From Fictibacillus phosphorivorans (GTDB taxonomy: Bacteria; Bacillota; Bacilli; Bacillales; Fictibacillaceae): a DNA stretch of 64,000 nt. The position numbers and the translations under genes are program-made. The notes beneath the pieces were generated by a model. It was not told the DNA's origin, did no database searches, and was given only the letters and a program-made list of their open reading frames with translations. The stretch spans positions 620,001-684,000 of the forward strand of contig NZ_LRFC01000001.1 of NCBI RefSeq assembly GCF_001619875.1, written 5' to 3'. Position 1 is the first letter of the stretch; each line of letters begins with the position of its first letter. Positions 1 to 9,249 of this stretch are shown here, in pieces.

Positions 1-1
1 T

Positions 2-160
2 GGTTTTTACCCGTTTCGTAAGAACATGTTTAAGGATCTGTGGGTACGCTTGCCGTTTTGGATGCAAAAAGAAAATCCGGATAATCTACGTCCACAAGTA
101 AAGCAAAAAGCGGTGTTTGATAGAAGAAGTCCAGGTCCGCCTTCAGATTTTGATGAATAG
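2..160 (+). CDS. Spore germination protein, GerA family (C-terminal end, partial)
   Basis: The window opens inside a coding frame that ends at a TAG at 158-160; 52 residues are visible. This is the hydrophilic tail with a PFWMQKEN segment and a Pro/Arg-rich end. The call rests on the two genes that follow at operon spacing, a GerB-type permease and a GerC-type lipoprotein, which is the usual gerA-B-C order of nutrient germinant receptors. GerA subunits sit in the spore inner membrane and take part in germinant sensing and ion release. Most of the protein lies outside the window, so the specificity cannot be judged. Confidence 0.75.
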   Translation, partial: GFYPFRKNMFKDLWVRLPFWMQKENPDNLRPQVKQKAVFDRRSPGPPSDFDE

Positions 161-181
161 CAGAAAGGAGGTTGAATCATC

Positions 182-1273
182 TTGCAAGTTAATATCAGGC
201 ACCAAGTATCACCTTATTTCTTGTTCTTTATCATAATAGGTGCACAAACAGGAGTAGGTATACTGGGTTTTCATCGAATTATTGCAAAACATGCAGGCTA
301 CGATGCATGGATCAGTGTACTGATTGCAGGCGTAATCATTCAACTTGTCATGTTCGTTATGATCCATCTTTTGTCTTCTGCAAACGGAGATATTGTGGAT
401 GTACATAACCAGTTATACGGTAAAATCCTTGGATCGATCATGAGCGGAATCATTATGGTCTACTTTTGGTTAGCGGCTGTCAGTGTATTGAGGGAGTATA
501 TTGAGATTATCCAAGTATGGTTGTTTCCGACATTACCGACATGGGTAATGGCTGTACTGATTCTTTTATTATGTTATTACATTATTTCTGGGGGATTTCG
601 TGTAGTGGCAGGCATTTGTTTTGTTGCAGTCTTATATACGTTCCTTCTTTTCTTTAACCATTTTAATCTGCCTAGAAATTATATTCATCTTGATAATTTA
701 CTACCTATTTTGGATCATTCTTTTGCTGACCTGTTACGTTCTGCTAAAGAAACAAGTTATTCGATGGCAGGATTTGAAATCATCTTGATGGTTTTTCCCT
801 TTATAAAAAATGCAAAGACTTCCCGAAAGTTTGCACATCTTGGTCTAGCGTATACGACTTTGTTTTATACAGTAGGAGCGTTTACAACTTTTTTATTTAT
901 AAGTGAAAAACAGATACAGAGTAACATTTGGGCAAGAATTAATATCAATACGTTAACAACTTTTTCCTTTATCCAGAGGATTGAGTATATTCTCATTTCA
1001 TTGTATCTAATCAAAATCGTGACAATCATATCGCTGATGCTTTGGGCATCGAGCAGAGGTTTTAAGAAGATTTTTAATAAAAAACAAAAAGCACCTTTAC
1101 TTGTTTTGATGGTTTTAACTCTCGTTCTATGCCAACTGCTCGATAACCGGTACATTCTTCATTCGTTCTTGAATACGGTCTCTAGTATTTCACTGGGGTT
1201 GTTTTATCTTTATATTCCTTTAGTGTGGCTTGTTTTTATAATGGTGAAAAAGAAAAAGAGGGTAACAAGATGA
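182..1273 (+). CDS. Spore germination permease, GerB family
   Basis: A 363-residue very hydrophobic protein with about ten membrane segments, in the length range of GerAB/GerKB permeases of the APC superfamily. It starts at TTG 182 behind a strong GAAAGGAGG at 163-171. It follows the GerA-type gene by 21 bases and its TGA overlaps the ATG of the GerC-type gene (ATGA), so the three are co-transcribed and probably translationally coupled. GerB subunits bind or transmit the germinant in the spore inner membrane. Expression is expected in the forespore, but I did not identify a sigma-G promoter because the operon start is outside the window. Confidence 0.9.
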   Translation: MQVNIRHQVSPYFLFFIIIGAQTGVGILGFHRIIAKHAGYDAWISVLIAGVIIQLVMFVMIHLLSSANGDIVDVHNQLYGKILGSIMSGIIMVYFWLAAVSVLREYIEIIQVWLFPTLPTWVMAVLILLLCYYIISGGFRVVAGICFVAVLYTFLLFFNHFNLPRNYIHLDNLLPILDHSFADLLRSAKETSYSMAGFEIILMVFPFIKNAKTSRKFAHLGLAYTTLFYTVGAFTTFLFISEKQIQSNIWARININTLTTFSFIQRIEYILISLYLIKIVTIISLMLWASSRGFKKIFNKKQKAPLLVLMVLTLVLCQLLDNRYILHSFLNTVSSISLGLFYLYIPLVWLVFIMVKKKKRVTR

Positions 1274-2358
1274 AGTATTATTTGTTAACCATCTCTATCG
1301 TCATACTCTTTGTGTTATCAGGATGTCAGATTGTTCCTACACAAAATACGAACGAAATCAGTATTATTCAAGGGGTAGGCTTTGATTTAACTTCAGATGA
1401 AAAATTATTGGGAACCATTGTATATCCAGAATATCGGGTAGATGAGACATCAAAAGTAGAAATATTAAAAGCGGAAGGTGATACCGTTCAGGAGACCATC
1501 GATCGATCTCAAAATGAAGTTCAATATCCCTTGGTTAGCGGCCAGCTTCGTCTTGTATTGTTTGGTCAAAAACTTGCAGAAAAAGGATTATATCCAATAA
1601 TTGATACGATAAGACGCACGCCTGAAATTGCCAACACGATACAGCTTGCTGTTATAGAAGGGGAAGCTTCGGAATTATTATCGATAAAAAAATATGGAAA
1701 AGAAAACATTGCGTTGTATCTATCAGATATGATTAGGCAAAACGCCAGAATAGGAGAACTGCCTACTACTGACCTGGCTATCTTCTCTTATAACTATCAT
1801 AATGACGGAAATGATCCATACTTGCCCTTGCTAAAAAAAGAGAAAGACAAGATTAAAATAAACGGTATTGGCTTGCTTAAGGATGATCGATTAATAACGA
1901 CGTTGCCTGTAAAAGATGTATTCACGCTAAAAATGTTGATAGAACGCTTTAAATTGGGAACACATCAATATAAGTTAAGTGAGGATGAATTTGTTGTAAT
2001 CAGCAATATCAAGTCAACACCACACTATGAGGTTAAAGTAAACAAAGGTATTCCTGAATTTACTATCACCATAAAAATGGATGCGAGGCTTCAAGAGTAC
2101 AGAAGTATTGATCGAGGGCCAACAGACAAAAAGAAAGTAAAGCAACTTCAGGTGCAAATAAAGAACAAGATCGAACAAGACGCTGCAAGAATCATTATGT
2201 TTCTTCAGGAAAATGGTGTTGATCCAATTGGTCTTGGTTCTAAATATGAAGCGCATTACCGAGATTTTGATTTACGAAAATGGGAAGAGCAATATCCGAA
2301 TGTAGAAGTAAAAGTAAATGCAGACATAGAAATGGTACACACCGGCGTTGTTGAATAA
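1270..2358 (+). CDS. Spore germination lipoprotein, GerC family
   Basis: 362 residues. The signal peptide ends in a lipobox (LSGC), so Cys at about residue 18 would be lipidated and the protein anchored to the spore inner membrane. An in-frame upstream start at 1225 is possible, but the ATG at 1270 places the signal peptide correctly and overlaps the stop of the permease gene. The body (IQGVGFD near the N-terminus, later DPIGLGSKY and a W-x-x-x-YP stretch near the end) is typical of Ger(x)C proteins, the third subunit of germinant receptors. A terminator follows directly. Confidence 0.93.
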   Translation: MKYYLLTISIVILFVLSGCQIVPTQNTNEISIIQGVGFDLTSDEKLLGTIVYPEYRVDETSKVEILKAEGDTVQETIDRSQNEVQYPLVSGQLRLVLFGQKLAEKGLYPIIDTIRRTPEIANTIQLAVIEGEASELLSIKKYGKENIALYLSDMIRQNARIGELPTTDLAIFSYNYHNDGNDPYLPLLKKEKDKIKINGIGLLKDDRLITTLPVKDVFTLKMLIERFKLGTHQYKLSEDEFVVISNIKSTPHYEVKVNKGIPEFTITIKMDARLQEYRSIDRGPTDKKKVKQLQVQIKNKIEQDAARIIMFLQENGVDPIGLGSKYEAHYRDFDLRKWEEQYPNVEVKVNADIEMVHTGVVE

Positions 2359-2361
2359 AGG

Positions 2362-2393
2362 AAAAGGACTGCCCGTTCAAGCAGTCCTTTTTT
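2362..2393 (+). terminator. Rho-independent terminator after the ger operon
   Basis: A 10-bp stem AAAGGACTGC / GCAGTCCTTT with an 8-base loop is followed by T residues. The A run on the other side lets it also end the convergent DHH gene. Confidence 0.9.
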
Positions 2394-2398
2394 CATGA

Positions 2399-3583
2399 TT
2401 AATTGTTGTTATTTGCTTCATCATCACGCATCAGCCAGCCTTCAAAGTGGCGTTTTACGTAGTTTTCAGCATCTTGGTAGCTCTTAAATGTTTCATCTAC
2501 TGGATGTGTTTTATGTGTGATCAGCCATGTTTGATTATCTTCCGAATAGATCTTAGAAACTTCACGATGGTTGTTCACATACAAGCTTCCATCCGGATTT
2601 TCCTTCACGTTGTGCTCATTCTTCGGTGCATCGATTCGTCGAGGCTGTTCATGGAATGCAGCAACAACAAACTTTTCAAACGCTTCAGAAGTCATGTTTC
2701 CGCCAGAAGCTTTCGGGTGTCCGCCACCTCCGTACTGTTTCGCGTAGATCGAGCAATCCACTTCATCATGAATGGTGCGTAATCCAATGCGCTTGTTGGC
2801 GATGTTCAAGATCACAATCAAGTCTAGGTGAGGATTCTCACGATTGATCTCGTTTCCAAGTTCTGAGTGATAGCGTTCTGCGTGCAAAACACCAATCTTG
2901 TACGTTTTTTCTTCTGTGCCTTCACCTAAAGACCACGTATCCCAGATCTCAACCATTTGACGCTGTTTCTTTTTAATATAATCAGCGATGTTTTCTTCTT
3001 CTAAATCAAGAATCGTCGTTTCTGTTTCAGAGAACTGAAAAGAATCACCTTTCAAACGTTCCATGATCTGTTCTTCAAATTTATCAGGAGGAAGGATGAA
3101 GAACAAATCGTTCAATCGCTTAGCTTCAACCTTTTGATCAAACCATTCCCACGTATCGTACAAACGAACAAGCTCTACATATTCATCAAGAGCTCCTGTA
3201 GGTTTGAGTTTGCCATTCTCTATCAAATATTCGTAGAAAAGGGAAGTGGCACACGTTAAACGTTCATCATCATAACGAACTTGAACATGTCCCCAGTCAA
3301 ATCCGTTGAAATGAAGAGCGGTTGCGTGATGGTCGATCAGTTTTACTTTTCCGCCAGCATTCGAACGTTCATCAAGACGCATCATCAAGTCTTCGTTGAC
3401 CGCGATATCTGTAATAATAATTTCTGTTTTTCGTTCCTTTGGATTATCAAGCAGCATTTCCACTCGGTCGTTAATCGTTCCGTGTGAACAATATGAGATT
3501 TTGCAGTTGTCTCCAAATGCCAGTTGTGCCAAATAGCCGCACGATTTTCCGTCTAAATCATTGTGTGAAAATAAATGAATCAT
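2399..3583 (-). CDS. DHH-family phosphoesterase
   Basis: 394 residues. The N-terminal motif SHNDLDGKS (about residues 6-14) and the DHH triad at 85-87 (IDHHATA) mark the DHH metal-dependent phosphoesterase domain. The C-terminal GGGGHPKASGG at about 285-295 is the DHHA1 motif. Relatives (NrnA, oligoribonuclease and cyclic dinucleotide phosphodiesterases) act on short nucleic acids or dinucleotides with Mn ions; the substrate here is not known. I start at ATG 3583, which follows GAGAGGAT and gives the SHNDLDG motif its usual position; a longer frame to 3673 would run into the neighbouring gene's end. It stands alone, convergent with the ger operon. Confidence 0.85.
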   Translation of the reverse strand: MIHLFSHNDLDGKSCGYLAQLAFGDNCKISYCSHGTINDRVEMLLDNPKERKTEIIITDIAVNEDLMMRLDERSNAGGKVKLIDHHATALHFNGFDWGHVQVRYDDERLTCATSLFYEYLIENGKLKPTGALDEYVELVRLYDTWEWFDQKVEAKRLNDLFFILPPDKFEEQIMERLKGDSFQFSETETTILDLEEENIADYIKKKQRQMVEIWDTWSLGEGTEEKTYKIGVLHAERYHSELGNEINRENPHLDLIVILNIANKRIGLRTIHDEVDCSIYAKQYGGGGHPKASGGNMTSEAFEKFVVAAFHEQPRRIDAPKNEHNVKENPDGSLYVNNHREVSKIYSEDNQTWLITHKTHPVDETFKSYQDAENYVKRHFEGWLMRDDEANNNN

Positions 3584-3659
3584 GTCAGTATCCTCTCTAT
3601 TATGCTCTCTGTCTAGAGTATCGTCATAAAGGATAAAGTTCAACCTTAAAAAATATTTC

Positions 3660-4901
3660 CTATAAAGATGCACTCATATATTTACTTGCAAGCTCAGCTG
3701 CTTTTTCATATTGAGAAGTTGTTCGATAATAGTGAAAAATCTCTTTTTCATAAATCAACAATAGTGATTCCTGTCCTGTTTCATGCAAGTGGGGAAGAAA
3801 AGTCTGTTCTAAATACTGATAATAGGCATCTGATTGAGAATGATTCAGCATGATTTCGAGTAAGTGAAAAACATGCAAGTAAGTCTCGTTTTTCATTTGG
3901 TTCGCTAGCGCATTACCTAACTGTATATGTTTTTTAAGTATCGCTTTTTCTGTGTCACCAATCAGAATGGAACAATGCACAAGTCCTCGTCTTGCGCCTA
4001 ATTCTATGTGGGGAAGGGAAAGACTATAACACCCTTCTAATGCTTTTTCATATGCTTCTCTTGCTTCTATGTAGAGATTTTTCGCAGCAAAATCCACACC
4101 TAAGTTATGCCATAGATTAACGACCTTAACATCCTCTTTATACGTTTTACAGCTTTTGATCAAAGCTTGATAACGTTCGACAGTGTCCTCAAAATGATAA
4201 ACGTCATTGTATCCCATCTGAATCAGCATAAGTGTCTCAGTATCCAGCATGCGTTTGAAATTATTTGTCTTTCTGAAATAGGAAAGTGCTAGGTTCCCAA
4301 AATGATACGCTTTTACTTTGGCTTGAATCATATGAAATGCAGAGGCAAGGTGATAGTAAAATTCATGATTGTTATATTCAATCGGATTAATATTTGTAAG
4401 ATGATGGATAGCTTCTTTTATCTTTCCAAGGCTCAAATAATAGATGCCCAACGTATGCTCGAGTAAATGTTTCTCATAACGATCAAGTAATCCTAGCTGT
4501 TGCTGGCAGGCATCTAGTATCTCTTTTCCCTTTTGTAGGTTGCCTTTTGTAAAATAGTACCTTGCGAGCAAGATTTGATACGAGTTTTGTACCTCTGAGA
4601 GATAAATATAAGCATTGTTTTCAATTTCTTCTTTTAGGATCTCAAGTTCTTCTAGCTGCTGCTTCACCATCACTTCTAACCATTCGTGAAGCTTTTTTTC
4701 TAAGAGTTTGTATTGTTTCATTTCTTTGTTCAGGTCAATGTTCAACCTTTTACAGATTAATGATATTATTTCAGAGGAATATTGAGTAATGCCTCTTTCA
4801 ATTTTGCTGATATGAGTGACTGAACAAATTCCTTCTCCAAGCTGCGTTTGAGTTAAACCAGCCCTTTCACGATACAGTTTGATGATTAAACCTTCCTTCA
4901 T
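3660..4901 (-). CDS. XRE/TPR transcriptional regulator, RNPP-like (NprR/PlcR type)
   Basis: 413 residues. Residues 5-60 are an XRE helix-turn-helix (RERAGLTQTQLGEG, then SKIERG). The rest is all-helical with tetratricopeptide-like repeats, for example the segment with ARYYFTKGNLQKGKEIL and a later EAREAYEKALEGC. Length and layout match NprR-like members of the RNPP family, which bind short secreted peptides through the TPR domain. It is divergent from a large secreted subtilisin gene 358 bases away. A 7-bp-arm palindrome lies 18 bases upstream of its start and could be an autoregulatory operator. I found no convincing cognate peptide gene, so a peptide partner is inference. Confidence 0.75.
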   Translation of the reverse strand: MKEGLIIKLYRERAGLTQTQLGEGICSVTHISKIERGITQYSSEIISLICKRLNIDLNKEMKQYKLLEKKLHEWLEVMVKQQLEELEILKEEIENNAYIYLSEVQNSYQILLARYYFTKGNLQKGKEILDACQQQLGLLDRYEKHLLEHTLGIYYLSLGKIKEAIHHLTNINPIEYNNHEFYYHLASAFHMIQAKVKAYHFGNLALSYFRKTNNFKRMLDTETLMLIQMGYNDVYHFEDTVERYQALIKSCKTYKEDVKVVNLWHNLGVDFAAKNLYIEAREAYEKALEGCYSLSLPHIELGARRGLVHCSILIGDTEKAILKKHIQLGNALANQMKNETYLHVFHLLEIMLNHSQSDAYYQYLEQTFLPHLHETGQESLLLIYEKEIFHYYRTTSQYEKAAELASKYMSASL

Positions 4902-4918
4902 GTATCAACCACTCCGTT

Positions 4919-4938
4919 TATAGGTTATTTTACCTATA
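4919..4938. promoter_or_regulatory. Palindromic operator candidate upstream of the TPR regulator
   Basis: Perfect inverted repeat TATAGGT-TATTTT-ACCTATA, lying 18 bases upstream of the regulator start. Its position in the core promoter or leader of the XRE gene fits autoregulation. It differs from the PlcR box of the Bacillus cereus group (TATGnAn4TnCATA). The remaining 4939-5259 is AT-rich with no further feature I can support. Confidence 0.45.
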
Positions 4939-5259
4939 GTAGCACGATTTTCTATACTAATATAGATGATTCAAAGTGGTAGGATGTCTATTCTCTACCT
5001 TTTAAAAATTGATAAAAACAAGAGGGAAAGTATGATTTGGGTTAATTGGATTTAAAGTTATTGACATATTATCTTTTTAATTCCTTTTTTAGAGGTTAAA
5101 AGTAATGCAAATAACGACCCTTAAATCAAGTTATGGTAAAAAAGTCTGCCTTTTCCTTTGGTTTCTCTTAAAAATTACCCCAATTTACTTCTTAAATTTG
5201 ACTCTCTAAGATAAAAAGTAGGAATAGTTGAAATTTAAAGGAAATTAGAGGGTGATCGG

Positions 5260-8200
5260 ATGAGGGATATGAAGAGAAAGGTATTACCGTCATTTCTAGC
5301 AGGAATAATTGCAGTAAGTACGTTTGGTTCGTCTGTCAGTGCAGACTTTCAGTTTTCAAAGCAGGATTCAAAACAGCTTCCCATTTCAGAAACACTTGAA
5401 AAGCTAAAAAATTTTCAATTTACTTCAGATACAAGCAATGATCCACTTTACGGCTTACAAAAGAGTTCTTTTAATCCAAATGAAGTGGTAAGAATCGTTG
5501 TAGAAGTTGAAGTAGACAAGCAGGCAAAAGCACTGCCTACAGCTCAAGTAGAAAAGGTAAAAAAGGCTGTTACTGAAAAGAGAAGTGCTGCGACAAAAGT
5601 CAGGCATACCTATTCAAAAGGCTTTTACGGCTTTAGCGTAGAAACGACGCTTGGTGAAGCACAAAAGTGGGCAAATCTTGATGGAGTAAAAGATGTTCGT
5701 GTAGCTAAGCAATATGAACATACGGTTGTGAACAGCAAAGAGCTTGTTGAAGCGATGAAATCGTGGACAACCTATAACACTCGCGGAGAAGGTATGGTTG
5801 TAGCGGTTGTAGACTCAGGTGTCGATCACCGCCATGATGCTATGCAGCTTTCAGAAAAAGGGAAAAAAGCTGCAAAACTATCACAAGAAACCCTGCAAGA
5901 TGCGTTTGATCGAACACCAGTTAACGAAGTGTGGTTCACCGATAAAGTACCAACAGGATACGATTGGGCTGACAAGGATTCAAACGTTATCCCTTCAAAA
6001 AATTCACATGGGACACATGTAGCAGGTATTGTGGGCGCTTATGAAGAAACACAGAAAAAAGCGGTAGGTGTAGCGCCAGATGTTCAGCTCATCGCGGAAA
6101 AGGTCTTTTCTGATAAAGGCGGCGGTGCGTACGATGATGATATTGCTGCAGGTATCTACCATGCTGTAGAAATGGGAGCTGACGTCATTAACCTAAGCTT
6201 AGGTTCAGAAGCAGGGAACGTTGATCCAAATGACCCAGTTCAGCGTGCCATTCAATATGCGACTGAAAAAGGTGTGTTGGTTGTAGCAGCCGCTGGGAAC
6301 GCAGCTTACAGCACGAAGAATAATCTGCTTGCTAAATCCCAGCTGCCGTTGGCGAAGAATCCGGATATCGGTTTGGTAGGAGATCCAGGTGTAACACCTT
6401 ACGCTTTACAAGTAGCTTCCTCCGAAAACGACACCATGACAGTTGATGGATTACGTTTGTCGGATGGCAGCTTATTCGGCTATCAAATTCAGCCAGGTAT
6501 AAAGAAATTAATCGGTACGTTAGACCCGGCAAAGCAATATGAGTTAGTATTTGTAGGAGAAGGAAGCTCGGCAGATTTCAAGAACCTTGATCTACAAGGA
6601 AAGATTGCAGTCGCACAGCCATTGCAAAACTATTCCACATTTACGCATATTCAAACCGGAGCAGGTGGCAAGGGTGCAGTAGCAGCAATGGTAGTTCCCC
6701 CTCCACAAGTTCCTGCTTATTCAAGTTTATTTTTCAGCCCTTATTTCATTCCGGCAGTAACAACTGATCAAGTGAACGGAAATCAATTAGTAGAACGTTT
6801 AAAGGCTGGAGAGAAAGTAACGGTCCAGCTTACAGATGAAGTGTTAAAGGTTCAAAATACAGCAACAGAACCGATGTCAGTCTTCTCATCATTCGGTTCT
6901 CCAACAGATCTTAGCTTTAAACCGGAGATCACTGCACCAGGTGGAAAGATCTTTTCTACGGTTATTAACAATGAGTACGAAACGATGAGCGGTACATCTA
7001 TGGCAAGTCCGCATGTTGCCGGTGGAGGGGCATTGCTTCTACAACATTATTATCAAGAGCTTGGCCTTCAAAAAGAAATGGAGACGGTGTTAAAAGCAAA
7101 GAATGCGTTAATGAACACGTCTGAAACGCTATCAAATCCGAAGCACGATAACACACTTTATTCTCCAAGAAGACAAGGTTCAGGAATGATGAAGATTGAA
7201 CGTGCCATTAAAACACCATACTTGCTTGAACGAACTGGTGTACCTTTAGAACAAGCAGCATCTGTTGCCCTAAAAGAAGTAGGTCGAAACTTTGATTTCA
7301 CATTAAATGTTGAACCTTTAAAGCAAAATCAAGTAAAACCTCAGCATCAATATGAGATCCAAGTTAACCTCATTACGGATGAAACAACAAAACAAACGCA
7401 TGCAGGAGTGGAAAGAGAGTACTTAACACTGCATTCTGTTCCAGTAAAAGGAGCTATCATTAAGATTAATGGCAAGACCTATGATCCTGCGGAATCATAC
7501 ACATATAAACCGCAACGCGATCAAGAAGTAACGATCTCTGTTACATTGCCTGAAGAATTAAGTGAAGGCCGTTTTATAGAAGGCTTTGTTCGCTTTGTAC
7601 CTAAAGGAAGTTCAGCAAAAGAACTAACAACGCTTTCTGTACCACTTATGGGGTATTACGGTGACTGGGATCAGATTGCAAACGTGGATGAAAGTCCTGT
7701 AACAGGAGATGCTTTCTTAGGCTATACAGTTTTATTTAACGATATGGATTCGTTTCCGCTAGGATATAATTCTTCTAATGGCACATTTGATCCTGGAAAG
7801 ATTGGCGTATCTCCGCTTTCCGTTAGTGCTGGTGCGTATCCGTCATTTACCGCTCTTCGCAATTTAAAAGAGATGTCACTCAGTATACAAGATGACAAAG
7901 GGAATACGGTGGCGAATCTTGGTAATTTCAATGAGTTTACGGAAGATGGAAGCCCATATCCATTTAGAAAGAACATTATGAGCTATAGAGACTATTCCTA
8001 TAACATGGAAGGGTTCAATTGGAACTCTACGGATGATGAAGGCAACACGGTAAAAGATGGTCAATATTACTATGTATATAAAAGTACGCTTAATTACGAA
8101 GGTGCTAAACCACAAGTTACAAAGATTCCTATAAAAGTAGATTCGGTAGCACCAAAAGCAGAGAACATTAAAGTGGCTGAACTGCCAGATGGAAGATACC

Positions 8201-8694
8201 GTGTAACCTGGTATGTGAAGGAGAACAGCACATACCACATGGGAAGCATGCTTTGGATCAACGGCACATATCAAAGATTACAGAATGGTGTAAATGAGTT
8301 TATTTCAAAAGTAAAACCAGAATTGGTGACGATTTCTGCTTTCGATCATGCCAGAAATGTGGGAGTTACTTATGAAGGAAATCAAAACTTCTTAAACGCT
8401 GAACCCTTTATTAACTATCTGGGTCTAAATAATGCAACGAACATAAGTGAATCAAAGCCTTTACTTATAAGAGCATTTGGATACAAGCGACTTGATTGGC
8501 ACTTCGAAATAATGGATGCACAAGGTAATACGGTTGAAGAAGCGGATATTCTAAATGAACATTCGATCTATAACCTGCCATGGGTTCCAGACAGCGATTA
8601 TCCGAATGGAGATTATTTCATCATGGTGACAGCTAAGGATGAAACGGGTTTATCATTAAAATCAGAAGCTAGAAAAATAACGATCAAACGTTAA
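5260..8694 (+). CDS. Large secreted subtilisin-like serine protease (Vpr-like, S8)
   Basis: 1144 residues. A signal peptide (KRK then a hydrophobic stretch ending VSA, about residue 28) precedes an I9-type propeptide. The S8 triad is Asp185 (VVDSGVD), His250 (SHGTHVAG) and Ser580 (GTSMASPHVAG). The roughly 240-residue insert between the His and Ser regions is a PA domain, as in Vpr and lactocepin-type proteases. After the catalytic domain come Fn3-like modules and a FlgD-Ig-like module (NWNSTDDEGN, KDGQYYY). It is much longer than B. subtilis Vpr (about 800 residues). Extracellular protein degradation is the likely role. RBS AGAGGG precedes the ATG. It is divergent from an RNPP-like regulator that may control it. 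Confidence 0.93.
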   Translation: MRDMKRKVLPSFLAGIIAVSTFGSSVSADFQFSKQDSKQLPISETLEKLKNFQFTSDTSNDPLYGLQKSSFNPNEVVRIVVEVEVDKQAKALPTAQVEKVKKAVTEKRSAATKVRHTYSKGFYGFSVETTLGEAQKWANLDGVKDVRVAKQYEHTVVNSKELVEAMKSWTTYNTRGEGMVVAVVDSGVDHRHDAMQLSEKGKKAAKLSQETLQDAFDRTPVNEVWFTDKVPTGYDWADKDSNVIPSKNSHGTHVAGIVGAYEETQKKAVGVAPDVQLIAEKVFSDKGGGAYDDDIAAGIYHAVEMGADVINLSLGSEAGNVDPNDPVQRAIQYATEKGVLVVAAAGNAAYSTKNNLLAKSQLPLAKNPDIGLVGDPGVTPYALQVASSENDTMTVDGLRLSDGSLFGYQIQPGIKKLIGTLDPAKQYELVFVGEGSSADFKNLDLQGKIAVAQPLQNYSTFTHIQTGAGGKGAVAAMVVPPPQVPAYSSLFFSPYFIPAVTTDQVNGNQLVERLKAGEKVTVQLTDEVLKVQNTATEPMSVFSSFGSPTDLSFKPEITAPGGKIFSTVINNEYETMSGTSMASPHVAGGGALLLQHYYQELGLQKEMETVLKAKNALMNTSETLSNPKHDNTLYSPRRQGSGMMKIERAIKTPYLLERTGVPLEQAASVALKEVGRNFDFTLNVEPLKQNQVKPQHQYEIQVNLITDETTKQTHAGVEREYLTLHSVPVKGAIIKINGKTYDPAESYTYKPQRDQEVTISVTLPEELSEGRFIEGFVRFVPKGSSAKELTTLSVPLMGYYGDWDQIANVDESPVTGDAFLGYTVLFNDMDSFPLGYNSSNGTFDPGKIGVSPLSVSAGAYPSFTALRNLKEMSLSIQDDKGNTVANLGNFNEFTEDGSPYPFRKNIMSYRDYSYNMEGFNWNSTDDEGNTVKDGQYYYVYKSTLNYEGAKPQVTKIPIKVDSVAPKAENIKVAELPDGRYRVTWYVKENSTYHMGSMLWINGTYQRLQNGVNEFISKVKPELVTISAFDHARNVGVTYEGNQNFLNAEPFINYLGLNNATNISESKPLLIRAFGYKRLDWHFEIMDAQGNTVEEADILNEHSIYNLPWVPDSDYPNGDYFIMVTAKDETGLSLKSEARKITIKR

Positions 8695-8703
8695 TAGAAG
8701 GTT

Positions 8704-8746
8704 AAAAGAACTCTATGAATAACAGTCATAGGGTTCTTTTGTTTTT
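8704..8746 (+). terminator. Terminator after the Vpr-like protease
   Basis: Stem AAAGAACTCTATGA / TCATAGGGTTCTTT (one wobble pair) with a 7-base loop, followed by TTTTGTTTTT. Confidence 0.88.
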
Positions 8747-8845
8747 AGTCATACTTGATGAAAACAGAAATTAGTAGAAAAAGTACTCGTTTAAAGGTGG
8801 AGATTGCGGCGAACCCCTTATATAATGGTAAGCGGAGGGGAAGTC

Positions 8846-9094
8846 ATGGCTGTATTTCAAAGTGTTATATTCTGGATATTCCTAATCATGCCGATTGTTT
8901 TGTTTTTTGTAGCAATTGCCCGAACATCATGGGTGTTGATGCTCGTTAACTTATTTCTAACACTGCCGCTCGTATGGTTTGTTAGCTGGATTACAGAAAA
9001 ATACGGTGCTGTTTTTGTAGTGATTGTGATTCACCTTGCAACAGGTGTTTGGCTTTGGACAAAAAGACAGAGATTGGATTTTAGATCGTTTTAA
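8846..9094 (+). CDS. Small membrane protein, unknown function
   Basis: 82 residues with three hydrophobic segments and a basic tail (TKRQRLDFRSF). ATG 8846 follows a strong AGCGGAGGGG; in-frame codons back to 8804 lack an RBS. A TATAAT at 8821-8826 may be its -10 box, but no matching -35 is clear. It is flanked by terminators on both sides and so is a single-gene unit. I do not recognise a family. Confidence 0.7.
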   Translation: MAVFQSVIFWIFLIMPIVLFFVAIARTSWVLMLVNLFLTLPLVWFVSWITEKYGAVFVVIVIHLATGVWLWTKRQRLDFRSF

Positions 9095-9095
9095 G

Positions 9096-9135
9096 AAAGC
9101 TTTGCAAATAAGAATTTGCAGAGCTTTTTTTATTT
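9096..9135 (+). terminator. Terminator of the small membrane protein gene
   Basis: Imperfect stem with AAAGCTTTGCAAAT facing ATTTGCAGAGCTTT across a 4-base loop, then a T run. Confidence 0.85.
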
Positions 9136-9145
9136 ATGAAAAGAT

Positions 9146-9231
9146 GACCGGCTGGGTAGGCCGGTCTCACTGGTGGGGAGGTTAGTTGTTGGATTATCTA
9201 ACCTACATTAAGAGTAACACGAACAAGTGTT
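9146..9231. other. Three consecutive small hairpins in a convergent intergenic gap
   Basis: GACCGGC/GCCGGTC (9146-9166, 7-base loop), AGGTTAG/CTAACCT (9179-9204, 12-base loop) and AACAC/GTGTT (9216-9231). None has a T run on the + strand. They lie just downstream of the histidine kinase stop, so they could form the 3' end of that transcript. Confidence 0.45.
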
Positions 9232-9249
9232 CTTGTAAATGGATTTTAC

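Noticed and set aside
4984-5055. A 24-codon frame between the RNPP-like regulator and the Vpr-like protease as a possible signalling peptide gene.
   Set aside because: The RBS is too close to the ATG, the product has no export signal, and internal codons include an even shorter frame. Not enough to call it.
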